From Methylobacterium sp. 77 (GTDB lineage Bacteria; Pseudomonadota; Alphaproteobacteria; Rhizobiales; Beijerinckiaceae): a stretch of DNA of 64,000 nucleotides. The notes under the pieces are model-generated. The model worked only from the letters and a program-made list of their open reading frames with translations, did no database searches and had not been told where the DNA came from. The stretch is from positions 4,045,147 to 4,109,146 of the forward strand of contig NZ_KB910516.1 in assembly GCF_000372825.1 (NCBI RefSeq), given 5' to 3'. How positions within the stretch are numbered: the first letter of the stretch is position 1; each line of letters begins with the position of its first letter. Position numbers and translations under genes: made by a program. Of this stretch, positions 19,481 through 27,486 are shown piece by piece.

Positions 19481-20138
19481 AGCGCCAGACGCTGCTGCGC
19501 TTGATCTCCGCATCCTCCAGGGACCGGCTCACGGGCACTTCATAGGTGGCCAGAACGTCGAGCCGATCCTTCGGCAGGTAGGAGCGGCCGGGATCGCCGA
19601 TGAGGATGGTGGCGCCCTGCTCATGCAGGGTCGCCAGCCAATCGGTGACGCGGCCGGCCAGATCCTGCTCGTAGAAGATGTCGGCGACGAGGATCACCGT
19701 GGCGCCGAGATCGGCCGGCTGAGAGCCGATGAGGTCGTCGAGGATGGGTACGATCCGGTCGCCGACGCCGTTGGCCCCGGCGTTGAGACCGATGGCTGCG
19801 ATGGCGAAGGCGTCGAGATCGCTGGCCGTCGCGTGAGTGGCGCCGGCGAGAACCGCCGCAATCGCCACCAGCCCCGAGCCCGATGCGAAATCGAGGATTC
19901 GCTGCCCGGCGACGAGGTCCGGCCGGTCGAGGATGTGGCGGGCCAAGGCCTGTCCTCCGGCCCAGGCGAAGGCCCAGAACGGCGGCGGCAGGCCGATGGC
20001 GTCGAGTTCGTCCTCGGTCTTCTGCCACAGCTCCGTTGCCTCGTCGGCCACATGCAGCACGATCTCGGGGGCGTGCGGAACGGGCAGAAGCCGCGTGTTG
20101 GCACGAATGAAACCAAGGGGATCGACGGAAGGCGTCAT
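19470..20138 (-). CDS. class I SAM-dependent methyltransferase (COG3897/ETFB-lysine methyltransferase-like)
   Basis: 222 residues. The SAM-binding core begins ILDFASGSGLVAIAA (about 81-95), followed by the acidic loop ASDLDAFA and the motif VADIFYEQDL. The FWAFAWAGGQALARHIL opening is characteristic of a small methyltransferase family that includes electron-transfer-flavoprotein-beta lysine methyltransferases. The ATG overlaps the stop of the glycosyltransferase by ATGA, so the two are co-translated, though the functional link is not obvious. The substrate (protein or small molecule) is uncertain. Confidence 0.83.
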   Translation of the reverse strand: MTPSVDPLGFIRANTRLLPVPHAPEIVLHVADEATELWQKTEDELDAIGLPPPFWAFAWAGGQALARHILDRPDLVAGQRILDFASGSGLVAIAAVLAGATHATASDLDAFAIAAIGLNAGANGVGDRIVPILDDLIGSQPADLGATVILVADIFYEQDLAGRVTDWLATLHEQGATILIGDPGRSYLPKDRLDVLATYEVPVSRSLEDAEIKRSSVWRFRA

Positions 20139-21292
20139 GGGCGGAGCAGCTCCGCGTAGAGGCCCGACACGGCGTGCATCACGGCATCCTCGGTAAAGCC
20201 GTCCTCGACGACGCGCCGACGCGCGGCCTCGCCCATCCGCGCCGTGAGACGCGGGTCGGCGGCGAGCCTGACCATCGCGGCGGCCAGGGCCGGCGCGTCG
20301 TCGGCCGGGACCAGCAGACCCTCGATCCCCTCGCGAACCAACGTCCGGCAGCCGGGCACGTCGGTGGTGAGGAGAGCGCGCCCGCAGGCCGCCGCTTCCA
20401 GCAGCGTGCGCGGCAGCCCCTCTCCGCCGCGGGAGGGCAGGCATCCGACATGGTGCTCGGCCCAGACGCCGGTCACGTCGCGGGTGGGGCCGTGCCAGGT
20501 GACGCCGTCACGGTTCCAGGCGCGCAGCGTCTCTTCGGGGATCGCCCGGCGGTTCGATGCATCGGGTGCGCCGTAGAGCGAGAGCTCCACAGCGGCACCC
20601 TCGGCGCGTGCCAGGCGCACCGCCTCCACGGCGGTGTCGATGCCCTTCGACCACAGCATCCGCGCCACGATGGCGATGCGAAGGGGAGGGAAGGGCGGTG
20701 GCGGGCTTGGCGCGAACAGGGCAGGGTCGATGCCGGCCCCTCCGACGATGGTCACTGCCGTGTCGGCCGAATCGAGGCCGAGAGCCTGTGCGTCGTCCGG
20801 ATTCTCGAACAGGAACCGCGTCTTCTTCGAGGCGAGCGGCCCGCGGATCATCTGGCGCAAGGCGAGGCGGGCCATGCGTCCCGCGACGTCGCTGCGCGCG
20901 CCCATCAGGCCGAGCCCGGTCAGCGCATAGATTCGGGCCGGAATGCCCGCCATCGCAGCCGCGGTCCCGCCGACGAGGATCGAGCGCAGGGCGATGCAGT
21001 GGACGATGTCGGCCTTCAGCCCCTTCAGGATCGCCGCGAGTTGACCCGCTGCATAACCCGCCGCCATCGGGTTGAGGCTGGAGCGCTCGGCCTCAAGCTC
21101 GACCACGCGTGCGCCCGTCGCCTCGATCACGGCGCGGTGCGCTCGCACGCGGGTGACGACCGCCACGGACAGGCCCATCGCCACGGCGGCCCGCGCCATC
21201 GGCAGGAAGTGCGAGGCGAAGAACCAGTCCTCGGTGACGATGAAGACGAGCCGCTGCATCGGCACTGGCGTGGGCGAAGGGGGCGTGACCAT
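20135..21292 (-). CDS. GT4-family glycosyltransferase
   Basis: 385 residues in a GT-B fold. The N-terminal half starts RLVFIVTEDWFFASHFLPMA, typical of capsular/exopolysaccharide glycosyltransferases. The C-terminal half has the donor-binding IAIVARMLWSKGID and the E-x7-E-type nucleotide-sugar motif region PSRGGEGLPRTLLEAAACG. It probably adds a sugar to a surface polysaccharide or lipid carrier at the cytoplasmic face. ATG 21292 or the internal Met at residue 12 could be the start. It is coupled to the methyltransferase downstream. No other polysaccharide genes are adjacent. Confidence 0.88.
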   Translation of the reverse strand: MVTPPSPTPVPMQRLVFIVTEDWFFASHFLPMARAAVAMGLSVAVVTRVRAHRAVIEATGARVVELEAERSSLNPMAAGYAAGQLAAILKGLKADIVHCIALRSILVGGTAAAMAGIPARIYALTGLGLMGARSDVAGRMARLALRQMIRGPLASKKTRFLFENPDDAQALGLDSADTAVTIVGGAGIDPALFAPSPPPPFPPLRIAIVARMLWSKGIDTAVEAVRLARAEGAAVELSLYGAPDASNRRAIPEETLRAWNRDGVTWHGPTRDVTGVWAEHHVGCLPSRGGEGLPRTLLEAAACGRALLTTDVPGCRTLVREGIEGLLVPADDAPALAAAMVRLAADPRLTARMGEAARRRVVEDGFTEDAVMHAVSGLYAELLRP

Positions 21293-21479
21293 GAGGGCGC
21301 TGTAGCACGCCGTTGCGCGGGATCGAGCAGGTCGGCTTCATCAAGTCGCCTCCACCAAGATGGCCATCGCCGGACGGGAGGGGCCGGGCCGATCCGGCCG
21401 AGACATCGCGCCGCCGGGCCGGGTCGGAACGCCTTCCAGGTCCGGCCGGTTGACCGTTCCCTGACTCGACGGGAGGTGG

Positions 21480-22700
21480 ATGATGGCGCTGGATCGCGAA
21501 GAGGATGGCGTCGTCGCTGATCCGCGGGATGCCGCCATCGAGGCGGGCCTCACCTATGTCGATGCCGACCGTCCGGGACTGACGCGCCGCAGGAGCGGAA
21601 CCGGTTTTTCCTATCGCGACGCAAAGGGAGAGCCCGTCCGCGACCCCAAGATGCTCCAGCGGATTCGCTCGCTGGCGATCCCGCCTGCCTATACCGACGT
21701 CTGGATCTGCCCGCGCGCCAGCGGCCACATCCAGGCGACGGGCCGGGATGCCAAAGGGCGCAAGCAGTACCGCTATCATCCCGATTTTCGACAGGCGCGT
21801 GACTCGACGAAGTTCGAGCACATCATGGCCTTCGCCGACGTGCTGCCGGGCATCCGTGCGCGGGTGGACAAGGATATGGCCCGTCGCGGCCTGTGCCGCG
21901 ACAAGGTGCTCGCCACGGTCGTGCACTTGCTGGAAGCGACGCTGATCCGGGTCGGCAACGACGATTACGCCCGCACCAACAAGAGCTACGGGCTCACCAC
22001 TTTGCGCGATCCGCACGTGACGATCGAGGGGCCCGAGCTGACCTTCCGCTTCAAGGGTAAGAGCGGCAAGGAATGGAACCTGTCGGTGAAGGACCGGCGC
22101 GTGGCCCGTATCGTGAAGTCCTGCCAGGATCTGCCGGGCCAGGAACTGTTCCAGTATATCGACGAGGAGGGTGACCGGCGTGACGTCACATCGGCCGACG
22201 TGAACGCCTATCTGCGCGAGATCACTGGCCAGGAGATCACCGCCAAGGACTTCCGGACCTGGGCCGGCACCGTGCTCGCGGCCCTCGCCCTCCAGGAATT
22301 CGAGGCGTTCGACAGCGAGGCCAAGGCGAAGAAGAACCTGCGTGCGGCCATCGAGAGCGTCGCTTCGCGCCTCGGCAACACGCCGACCATCTGCCGCAAG
22401 TGCTACATCCACCCGGAGGTCCTCGACGGCTACCTGGAAGGCACTTTGCTGCTCCAGGTCACGGACGCCGTGGAGAACGAGTTGCGCGAGGATATCGCCC
22501 GGCTGAAACCCGAGGAGGCGGCGGTTCTCGGGCTGCTGCGGGCCCGTCTCGAGACGGCAAAAGGCAAGGTCTCGACCAAGCGCACGATTTCGACGACGGC
22601 GAAAGCCAAGGCAAGCAAGAAGGCCAAGGCGAGCAAGAAGGCCGCGGCGCGCAAGCCACGCTCACGATCCGCCAAGTCGGAGGCGACAGCGGCGGCATAG
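21480..22700 (+). CDS. DNA topoisomerase IB (poxvirus-like)
   Basis: 406 residues. It relaxes supercoils through a 3'-phosphotyrosine intermediate. The N-terminal domain has LAIPPAYTDVWICP and the substrate-binding QYRYHPDFR. The catalytic domain carries RVGNDDYAR, FRTWAGT and the nucleophile Tyr309 in CRKCYIHPEVL. After the catalytic core comes a roughly 40-residue Lys/Ala-rich tail (KAKASKKAKASKKAAARK) resembling histone H1-like tails, which is unusual and may add non-specific DNA binding. Bacterial type IB enzymes are patchily distributed accessory topoisomerases. No operon partner. Confidence 0.94.
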   Translation: MMALDREEDGVVADPRDAAIEAGLTYVDADRPGLTRRRSGTGFSYRDAKGEPVRDPKMLQRIRSLAIPPAYTDVWICPRASGHIQATGRDAKGRKQYRYHPDFRQARDSTKFEHIMAFADVLPGIRARVDKDMARRGLCRDKVLATVVHLLEATLIRVGNDDYARTNKSYGLTTLRDPHVTIEGPELTFRFKGKSGKEWNLSVKDRRVARIVKSCQDLPGQELFQYIDEEGDRRDVTSADVNAYLREITGQEITAKDFRTWAGTVLAALALQEFEAFDSEAKAKKNLRAAIESVASRLGNTPTICRKCYIHPEVLDGYLEGTLLLQVTDAVENELREDIARLKPEEAAVLGLLRARLETAKGKVSTKRTISTTAKAKASKKAKASKKAAARKPRSRSAKSEATAAA

Positions 22701-23000
22701 TCCGAACCACCCACGCCGCGCGATATGGGACGAGCGGAAGGTTTGCGTGTTCCGCCCCTGGACGATCGTGTCCTGATCGGTCCGGACATGCCCCGGGAGG
22801 GAAGCGGCGACGATACCCGGATCGTCGGTCGCCGAACGGGCGGGATGTTCTACCGCGGTCTGAGAATTGACTGGACACGCGCGATGTCACCCCTGCAGCC
22901 ATCCTTTCGGCACGTCGGCCTTGGGATGCGATCGGTCGTGCTCTAGGCTGGACCGATCGCAGGCCCGATCGCAGATGGGCCGCCTTTCTGGGACACCGCC
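22701..23000. other. upstream region of cydA, no gene recognised
   Basis: 300 bases with a 73-codon open frame (22725-22946) of arginine-rich, non-conserved composition that I judge non-coding. It probably holds the cydA promoter. No CRP/FNR-type TTGAT-N4-ATCAA site was found by eye. Confidence 0.45.
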
Positions 23001-24416
23001 ATGGACGTTGACGCGCTTCTCCTTTCGCGCATCCAGTTCGGCTTCACGATGGCCTTCCACATCATCTTTCCGGCCTTCACCATCGGTCTCGCGAGCTTCC
23101 TCGCGCGGCTGGAGGGGCAGTGGCTGTGGACCGGCAACCCGATGTACCGGAACCTCTACCGGTTCTGGGTGAAGGTCTTCGCCGTGTCGTTCGGCCTCGG
23201 CGTCGTGTCCGGCATCGTCATGAGCTACCAGCTCGGCACCAACTGGTCGCGCTATTCCGACTTCACAGGCAACGTGCTGGGGCCATTGATCCAGTACGAG
23301 GTCATCACCGCCTTCTTCCTGGAGGCGGGTTTCCTCGGGATCATGCTGTTCGGCTGGGAGCGGGTCGGCGACCGCCTGCACTTCGTCTCGACCTGCATGG
23401 TCGCGATCGGCACCCTGATCTCGGCCTTCTGGATCCTCTCGGCCAATTCCTGGATGCAGACGCCGGCCGGGTTCGTGGTCGAGAACGGCCGGGCGGTCGC
23501 CACCGACTGGTGGCAGGTGATCTTCAACCCGTCCTTTCCGATCCGCTACGCCCATATGGTGCTGGGCTGTTTCCTCACCACGGCCTTCGCGGTGGCGGGC
23601 ATGTCGGCCTGGATGATCCTGCGTGGCCGAAAGGAACCCCCGGCCAAGGTGGCGGGCGCCAGGATGTCGCTCTCGATGGCCCTCTGGTTCGCGGTCATCT
23701 GCACCCCGATCCAGATCTTCATCGGCGATGCCCACGGCCTCGCGGTTCTGAAGCTGCAGCCGACCAAGCTCGCGGCGATCGAGGCCAACTGGGACCGACA
23801 GGCCAACATGCCGCTGCTCCTGTTCGCGATCCCGAACATGAAGGAGGAGAAGAACGACTTCGAGATCGGCATTCCGAGGCTCGGCAGCTTCATCCTCACC
23901 CATGATTTCTCAGGGATCGTTCCGGGGTTGAAGGATGTGCCGGCGGACCAGCGTCCCCCGGTCTGGCCGGTCTTCTATTCCTTCCGCATCATGGTCGCGA
24001 TCGGCATGGCGATGCTGGGGCTGAGCCTGTGGAGCCTGTACCTGCGCTGGAAGGGGACGCTCTACTCGAATCGCTGGTTCCTGAACGCGGCGATGCTGAT
24101 GACGCCCTCGGGATTTGGCGCCGTCCTGTTCGGCTGGTTCACGGCCGAGATCGGGCGCCAGCCCTACATCGTCTACGGCTACATGCGCACGGCGGACGCG
24201 CATTCGCCGCTCACCGTCAATGCCGTGACCGCTTCGCTGATCGGCTTCCTGGTCACCTACGCGATCATCTTCGGCTTCGGCAGCTACTACCTCGCCAAGC
24301 TCCTGCGCAAAGGCCCCGAGCCCCTCGAGGAGGCCCTGCGCGGGGAAGACACTCACCGCAAGCCGAAGCGCCCGCTCTCGGCCGTGAACGAAAGCCTGGA
24401 GGGAAATCCGGCCTGA
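23001..24416 (+). CDS. cydA: cytochrome bd-type (cyanide-insensitive, CioA-like) ubiquinol oxidase subunit I
   Basis: 471 residues, full length for the short-Q-loop CIO branch. Multiple membrane helices are visible from the start. Heme ligands are apparent: His20 in MAFHIIFPAF, the His of RYAHMVLG near 185, and the Met of YGYMRTADAHSP in the GRQPYIVYGY region. The quinol-binding loop (about 245-330) is short. Subunit I carries all hemes but needs subunit II for a stable oxidase; no cydB or cydX follows, and the next gene is a convergent LuxR regulator. It could pair with a CydB encoded elsewhere or work in a divergent complex. Location: cytoplasmic membrane. Confidence 0.93.
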   Translation: MDVDALLLSRIQFGFTMAFHIIFPAFTIGLASFLARLEGQWLWTGNPMYRNLYRFWVKVFAVSFGLGVVSGIVMSYQLGTNWSRYSDFTGNVLGPLIQYEVITAFFLEAGFLGIMLFGWERVGDRLHFVSTCMVAIGTLISAFWILSANSWMQTPAGFVVENGRAVATDWWQVIFNPSFPIRYAHMVLGCFLTTAFAVAGMSAWMILRGRKEPPAKVAGARMSLSMALWFAVICTPIQIFIGDAHGLAVLKLQPTKLAAIEANWDRQANMPLLLFAIPNMKEEKNDFEIGIPRLGSFILTHDFSGIVPGLKDVPADQRPPVWPVFYSFRIMVAIGMAMLGLSLWSLYLRWKGTLYSNRWFLNAAMLMTPSGFGAVLFGWFTAEIGRQPYIVYGYMRTADAHSPLTVNAVTASLIGFLVTYAIIFGFGSYYLAKLLRKGPEPLEEALRGEDTHRKPKRPLSAVNESLEGNPA

Positions 24417-24441
24417 GGCCAGGCAGGCCGATGGTGCGTCA

Positions 24442-25125
24442 TCAATGGCGCGCCATCGCTTCCATGATCGTCGGGCGGCCATGGACGCTGCCTTCGCCGT
24501 TGCCGTGGCGCGGTGTCTCGCTCTCGACCACGGGGGCCAGACCCAATTGCCTCGCGAGGCAGACGAGGTCCTTCAGCCGCCCCGTCTGGGTCTTGCGGCG
24601 CAGGTTGAGCCGGTGCGTCTCGACGGTGCGGACGCTGAGGCTGAGGCGGCGTGCCACTTCCTTGTTGCTGAACCCGGCGCTGAGGAAGCGCAGGATCTCC
24701 GCCTCGCGCGGCGTCAGCCCCTCGCCGGCCTCCACTGAAACGGATGTCTCAATGTCCGGATCGGCAGCATGGGCCAGGGCGACGATGGTGGCGCTGATCT
24801 CCCGCGGGGTGGCGGATTGCGCGACCACGCCATCGACGCCCGCGACGAGCAGGTTGCGCAGGGTTTCCGCGCCCAGGCTCTGGAATGCCGCGAGCACCCG
24901 AAGCCTCGGATGGCGCTTGAGCGCGCCGATCCGCGCGATCCCGACCTCCGGTGCGTCTTCGGGCAGGAAGACCAAGGCGACGACCGTCTCGGTGCCCGGT
25001 CCACCGAGTGGCAGGTCGGTCTCGCCCACCGTGTGCAGGCTCGGTTCATGTTCCAGGAACGCACGCAGGATAGGCCCAAACCCTACCGGCTCGTCGACGA
25101 TCAAGACCCCAACGGCTTGGTTCAT
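24442..25125 (-). CDS. LuxR-family regulator with a degenerate receiver domain
   Basis: 227 residues. The N-terminal 120 residues have the length and fold pattern of a receiver, but key positions are altered: VLIVDEPVG keeps only one acid, the phospho-acceptor strand reads VALVFLPED with no Asp at the end of beta-3, and the conserved Lys strand reads GVVAQSATP. The C-terminal LuxR domain is intact (LTPREAEILRFLSAGFSNKE, then SLSVRTVETHRLNL). It likely acts without phosphorylation. It ends 25 bases from cydA, convergently, so a direct regulatory link is not implied. Confidence 0.88.
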   Translation of the reverse strand: MNQAVGVLIVDEPVGFGPILRAFLEHEPSLHTVGETDLPLGGPGTETVVALVFLPEDAPEVGIARIGALKRHPRLRVLAAFQSLGAETLRNLLVAGVDGVVAQSATPREISATIVALAHAADPDIETSVSVEAGEGLTPREAEILRFLSAGFSNKEVARRLSLSVRTVETHRLNLRRKTQTGRLKDLVCLARQLGLAPVVESETPRHGNGEGSVHGRPTIMEAMARH

Positions 25126-25475
25126 GCCGCTCCCCCCTCTGTCCCATCGCGAAACGTCGCGATCGGGCTGGTCAAGAGCAGTTCAAATCTCGTTCCATGA
25201 TCTTGTTAAGCAAAAATCGGATGAAAATCGGCCAAGACTCCACGGAATCTCATGGAATCAGGCATTGCGAGCCCGATGGATTGGTTAAGACGGGGAATTG
25301 CGATCCGGATGCTGCGAGAACATGTCTCGCTGAGAAACAGCATCGTTCGAACGGGGCCCGAATCGGGATTGAGCCTCGAGCCCGAAAGCGGACGTCATCG
25401 TCCAGGCTGTCGCGGAGCAAGACCGGACAGTATCGTCCCGGTTATCGTAGCGGGGACGATGCTCCGATGTTCGGG
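25126..25475. other. intergenic stretch between two regulators
   Basis: About 350 bases. It contains a small stem ATCGCG-AAACGT-CGCGAT at 25146-25163 upstream of the LuxR gene and a short near-tandem AAAATCGG repeat at 25213-25220 and 25224-25231. No protein gene is convincing. It holds the leftward promoter of the LuxR gene and the 3' end of the diguanylate cyclase. Confidence 0.45.
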
Positions 25476-26399
25476 TCAGCCGGCGCGCGCGAGGTGGAGA
25501 TCGGAGGCCGCGGAGATCACCCGGTTGCGACCCGTGGTCTTGGCCTCGTAGAGGGCGATATCGGCCCGCTTGATCATCGCCTCGATCGTATCGCTCTCGC
25601 ACCATTGGCTGACGCCGAAACTGCAGGTCAGCCGGATCGGCGTGCGCGCCCCGCGGATGCGCATCGCCTCGGTGAGGAGGCGCAGCCGCGACGCCAAGGC
25701 CTCGGCCTCCGCCATCGATCGGTGCGGAAGCACGATGCCGAATTCCTCGCCTCCGAGGCGACCCACGATTCCCTCATCGGCGATGCTGCGGCTGACGCTC
25801 TGGATCGCCGTATCGCCGACATCGTGGCCGTACTCGTCGTTGATGCGCTTGAAGTGATCGATATCGACGAGGATGGTCGACATGTTGCCGTGATTGCCCA
25901 CGCGATCGGCGGCGTCCCGCACCCGCTGCAGGAAAGCGCGGCGGTTGAGGAGGCCGGTGAGAGGATCGGTCTCGGCGAGACGGATCAATTCGCTCTGCAT
26001 GGTCGTCAGGCGATCCGCCGCCCGCATGCGGGCGTGGAGTTCCTCGGCGCCAGGGGGCTTCTCGATGAAATCGTCGGCCCCGCTGTCGAGCGCCTCGGCG
26101 AGATTGCGGGAGTTGCGGGCGGACGACATGGTGATCACGTAGAGCGGCCGGTTCGTCTCCGCGATCAACCGGGCCGACCAGCACAATTCGAGCCCGCTCA
26201 ACGGGCGCACTTCCAGGCTCGTGATCAGGACACGCACGGTCGGCGTGTAGGTGACGAAGTCGAGAGCGGCCTGGGAGTCGGTAAAGACGTCGACCGTGTG
26301 GCCCTGCGGTTCAAGCATCCCCGCGACGACTTTCAGGACAACCCGGCTCGTGTCGACGATGACGATATGCATGGCGTTGTTCACCCGCCCCGAATTCAT
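25476..26399 (-). CDS. REC-GGDEF diguanylate cyclase with a degenerate receiver
   Basis: 307 residues (a start at the internal Met 10, MHIVIVDTS, is likely). A receiver-like domain (about 10-130) is followed by a GGDEF domain (about 145-300) with DPLTGLLNRRAF, DIDHFKRINDEYGH and the active-site RLGGEEF, so c-di-GMP synthesis is expected. The receiver lacks the phospho-Asp: the beta-3 strand reads VLITSLEVRPLSG where Asp should stand, though EKPP retains the Lys. No RxxD inhibitory site precedes GGEEF at the usual distance, suggesting no product inhibition. PleD-like in layout but with one receiver. Confidence 0.9.
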   Translation of the reverse strand: MNSGRVNNAMHIVIVDTSRVVLKVVAGMLEPQGHTVDVFTDSQAALDFVTYTPTVRVLITSLEVRPLSGLELCWSARLIAETNRPLYVITMSSARNSRNLAEALDSGADDFIEKPPGAEELHARMRAADRLTTMQSELIRLAETDPLTGLLNRRAFLQRVRDAADRVGNHGNMSTILVDIDHFKRINDEYGHDVGDTAIQSVSRSIADEGIVGRLGGEEFGIVLPHRSMAEAEALASRLRLLTEAMRIRGARTPIRLTCSFGVSQWCESDTIEAMIKRADIALYEAKTTGRNRVISAASDLHLARAG

Positions 26400-26575
26400 G
26401 AGTTATTCGTGAGGATGACGGCGACAGATTAATTTGTTGCCAAGACCGCCTGTCCACATGGATCCATGTGGAACCCGGCCCGAGGGGAAAAGCCTCACCC
26501 ACGGCCACTTCGATCGCCAAAGCCGCGTCATCGACGGTTGAATGCCCGGCGCCCGGCTGGTAGCTAACGCGTCGG

Positions 26576-26650
26576 GCCGGTGTAGCACAGCGGTAGTGCA
26601 GCGGTTTTGTAAACCGAAGGTCGGGAGTTCAATCCTCTCCACCGGCACCA
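26576..26650 (+). tRNA. tRNA-Thr (anticodon TGT)
   Basis: A complete cloverleaf of 75 bases including the encoded CCA: acceptor stem GCCGGTG/CACCGGC, D-arm GCAC/GTGC, anticodon loop TTTGTAA with anticodon TGT reading ACA, T-arm GGGAG-TTCAATC-CTCTC, discriminator A then CCA. No second copy of its 3' end and no integrase is seen nearby, so it is not marked as an attachment site. Confidence 0.95.
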
Positions 26651-27027
26651 GAATTCTCGCCCGTCACCGCAATACGGTGCGATTCCGGACGGATCGAGCG
26701 CGGCGGATTTCGCAGGCTGGCCTCACCGATCGTGCGTCCCAGATCGATCCCGACATGGGGATCTTCCGCCTGAGCCGAAATCCGCCTCCGAGCCTCCATC
26801 TCATGCCTTCTAAGGGGACGCGGGCGATCCTTTACGGGGCGATCGATGTCACCGCGCCGTCCTTCCTGCTGGTCTACGGCCGCACCCCGCAAGAGATCCG
26901 ACAGGGTTTGCCGCGCGTCGCCTGAGCGGACGCGTGTCCGAAAACGCTGCGTTTATGACATTTGCGACGGGATACTCCGCCTGTAATCATCATTCAGTGC
27001 TTTGGGAATAGTCGGAGGAACTCGGCC
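26651..27027. other. stretch between tRNA-Thr and the molybdenum hydroxylase genes
   Basis: 377 bases. It may hold a small gene at 26755-26925 (listed separately with low confidence). The last 80 bases should contain the promoter for the downstream pair, ending in a strong GGAGGAAC ribosome-binding site. Confidence 0.4.
26755..26925 (+). CDS. possible small hypothetical protein
   Basis: A 56-codon frame from ATG 26755. The encoded peptide has a strand-like hydrophobic middle (AILYGAIDVTAPSFLLVYGR) that looks more protein-like than the flanking translation, but there is no good ribosome-binding site and no family is recognised. The frame extends upstream through the tRNA, which is certainly not coding. 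Confidence 0.28.
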   Translation: MGIFRLSRNPPPSLHLMPSKGTRAILYGAIDVTAPSFLLVYGRTPQEIRQGLPRVA

Positions 27028-27474
27028 ATGATTGAGCTGATGATCAATGATCGCCGCCATGCCGTCGATGCCGAGCCGGATACTCCGCTTCTGTTCGTCT
27101 TGCGCGACACTTTGGGCCTGAGCGGCACCAAGTATGGCTGCGGGATCGGTCAATGCGGTGCCTGCACGGTCCTGCTGGACGGCCAGGTGACGCGGTCCTG
27201 CCAGATGCCGCTGGAGAGCGTCGGAACCCAGGCCGTCACCACCATCGAGGCAATCGAACAGGACCCCGTGGGCGCCAAAGTCGTCGCGGCCTGGGTCGGC
27301 ATCGAGGTTCCGCAATGCGGCTACTGCCAGTCGGGCCAGGTCATGGCCGCGACCGGACTTCTCAAGACGACACCGAAGCCGACCGATGACGACATCGCGT
27401 CGGCGATGACCAATCTGTGTCGATGCGGCACCTACAACGCCATTGCCGCCGCCGTGCGGCAGGCCGCGGCCTGA
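27028..27474 (+). CDS. (2Fe-2S)-binding small subunit of a molybdenum hydroxylase (IorA-like)
   Basis: 148 residues from ATG 27028, which follows GGAGGAAC. A plant-type ferredoxin domain (GCGIGQCGACTVLLDG, with a further Cys at about residue 60) and an alpha-helical second cluster domain (CGYCQSGQ, then LCRCGTY) are both complete. It passes electrons from the molybdenum subunit encoded immediately downstream. It has no signal peptide; in this family it is co-exported with the Tat-targeted large subunit. The third, cytochrome c subunit found beside some relatives is absent here. Confidence 0.93.
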   Translation: MIELMINDRRHAVDAEPDTPLLFVLRDTLGLSGTKYGCGIGQCGACTVLLDGQVTRSCQMPLESVGTQAVTTIEAIEQDPVGAKVVAAWVGIEVPQCGYCQSGQVMAATGLLKTTPKPTDDDIASAMTNLCRCGTYNAIAAAVRQAAA

Positions 27475-27486
27475 GGAGAGCGCGCC

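Noticed and set aside
22725..22946. A 73-codon frame upstream of cydA that might be a small gene.
   Set aside because: No hydrophobic segment (so not CydX-like), no family resemblance, and no clear Shine-Dalgarno.
24029..25288. A long plus-strand frame after cydA that could have been a cydB.
   Set aside because: It begins inside cydA, has no membrane helices, and is the antisense of the LuxR regulator gene.
25197..26432. A long plus-strand frame over the diguanylate cyclase.
   Set aside because: It is antisense to a gene with full GGDEF motifs and has no recognisable content.
26576..26650. tRNA-Thr as a possible integration site for a mobile island.
   Set aside because: No repeat of the tRNA 3' end and no integrase, transposase or compositional shift is visible within the window.
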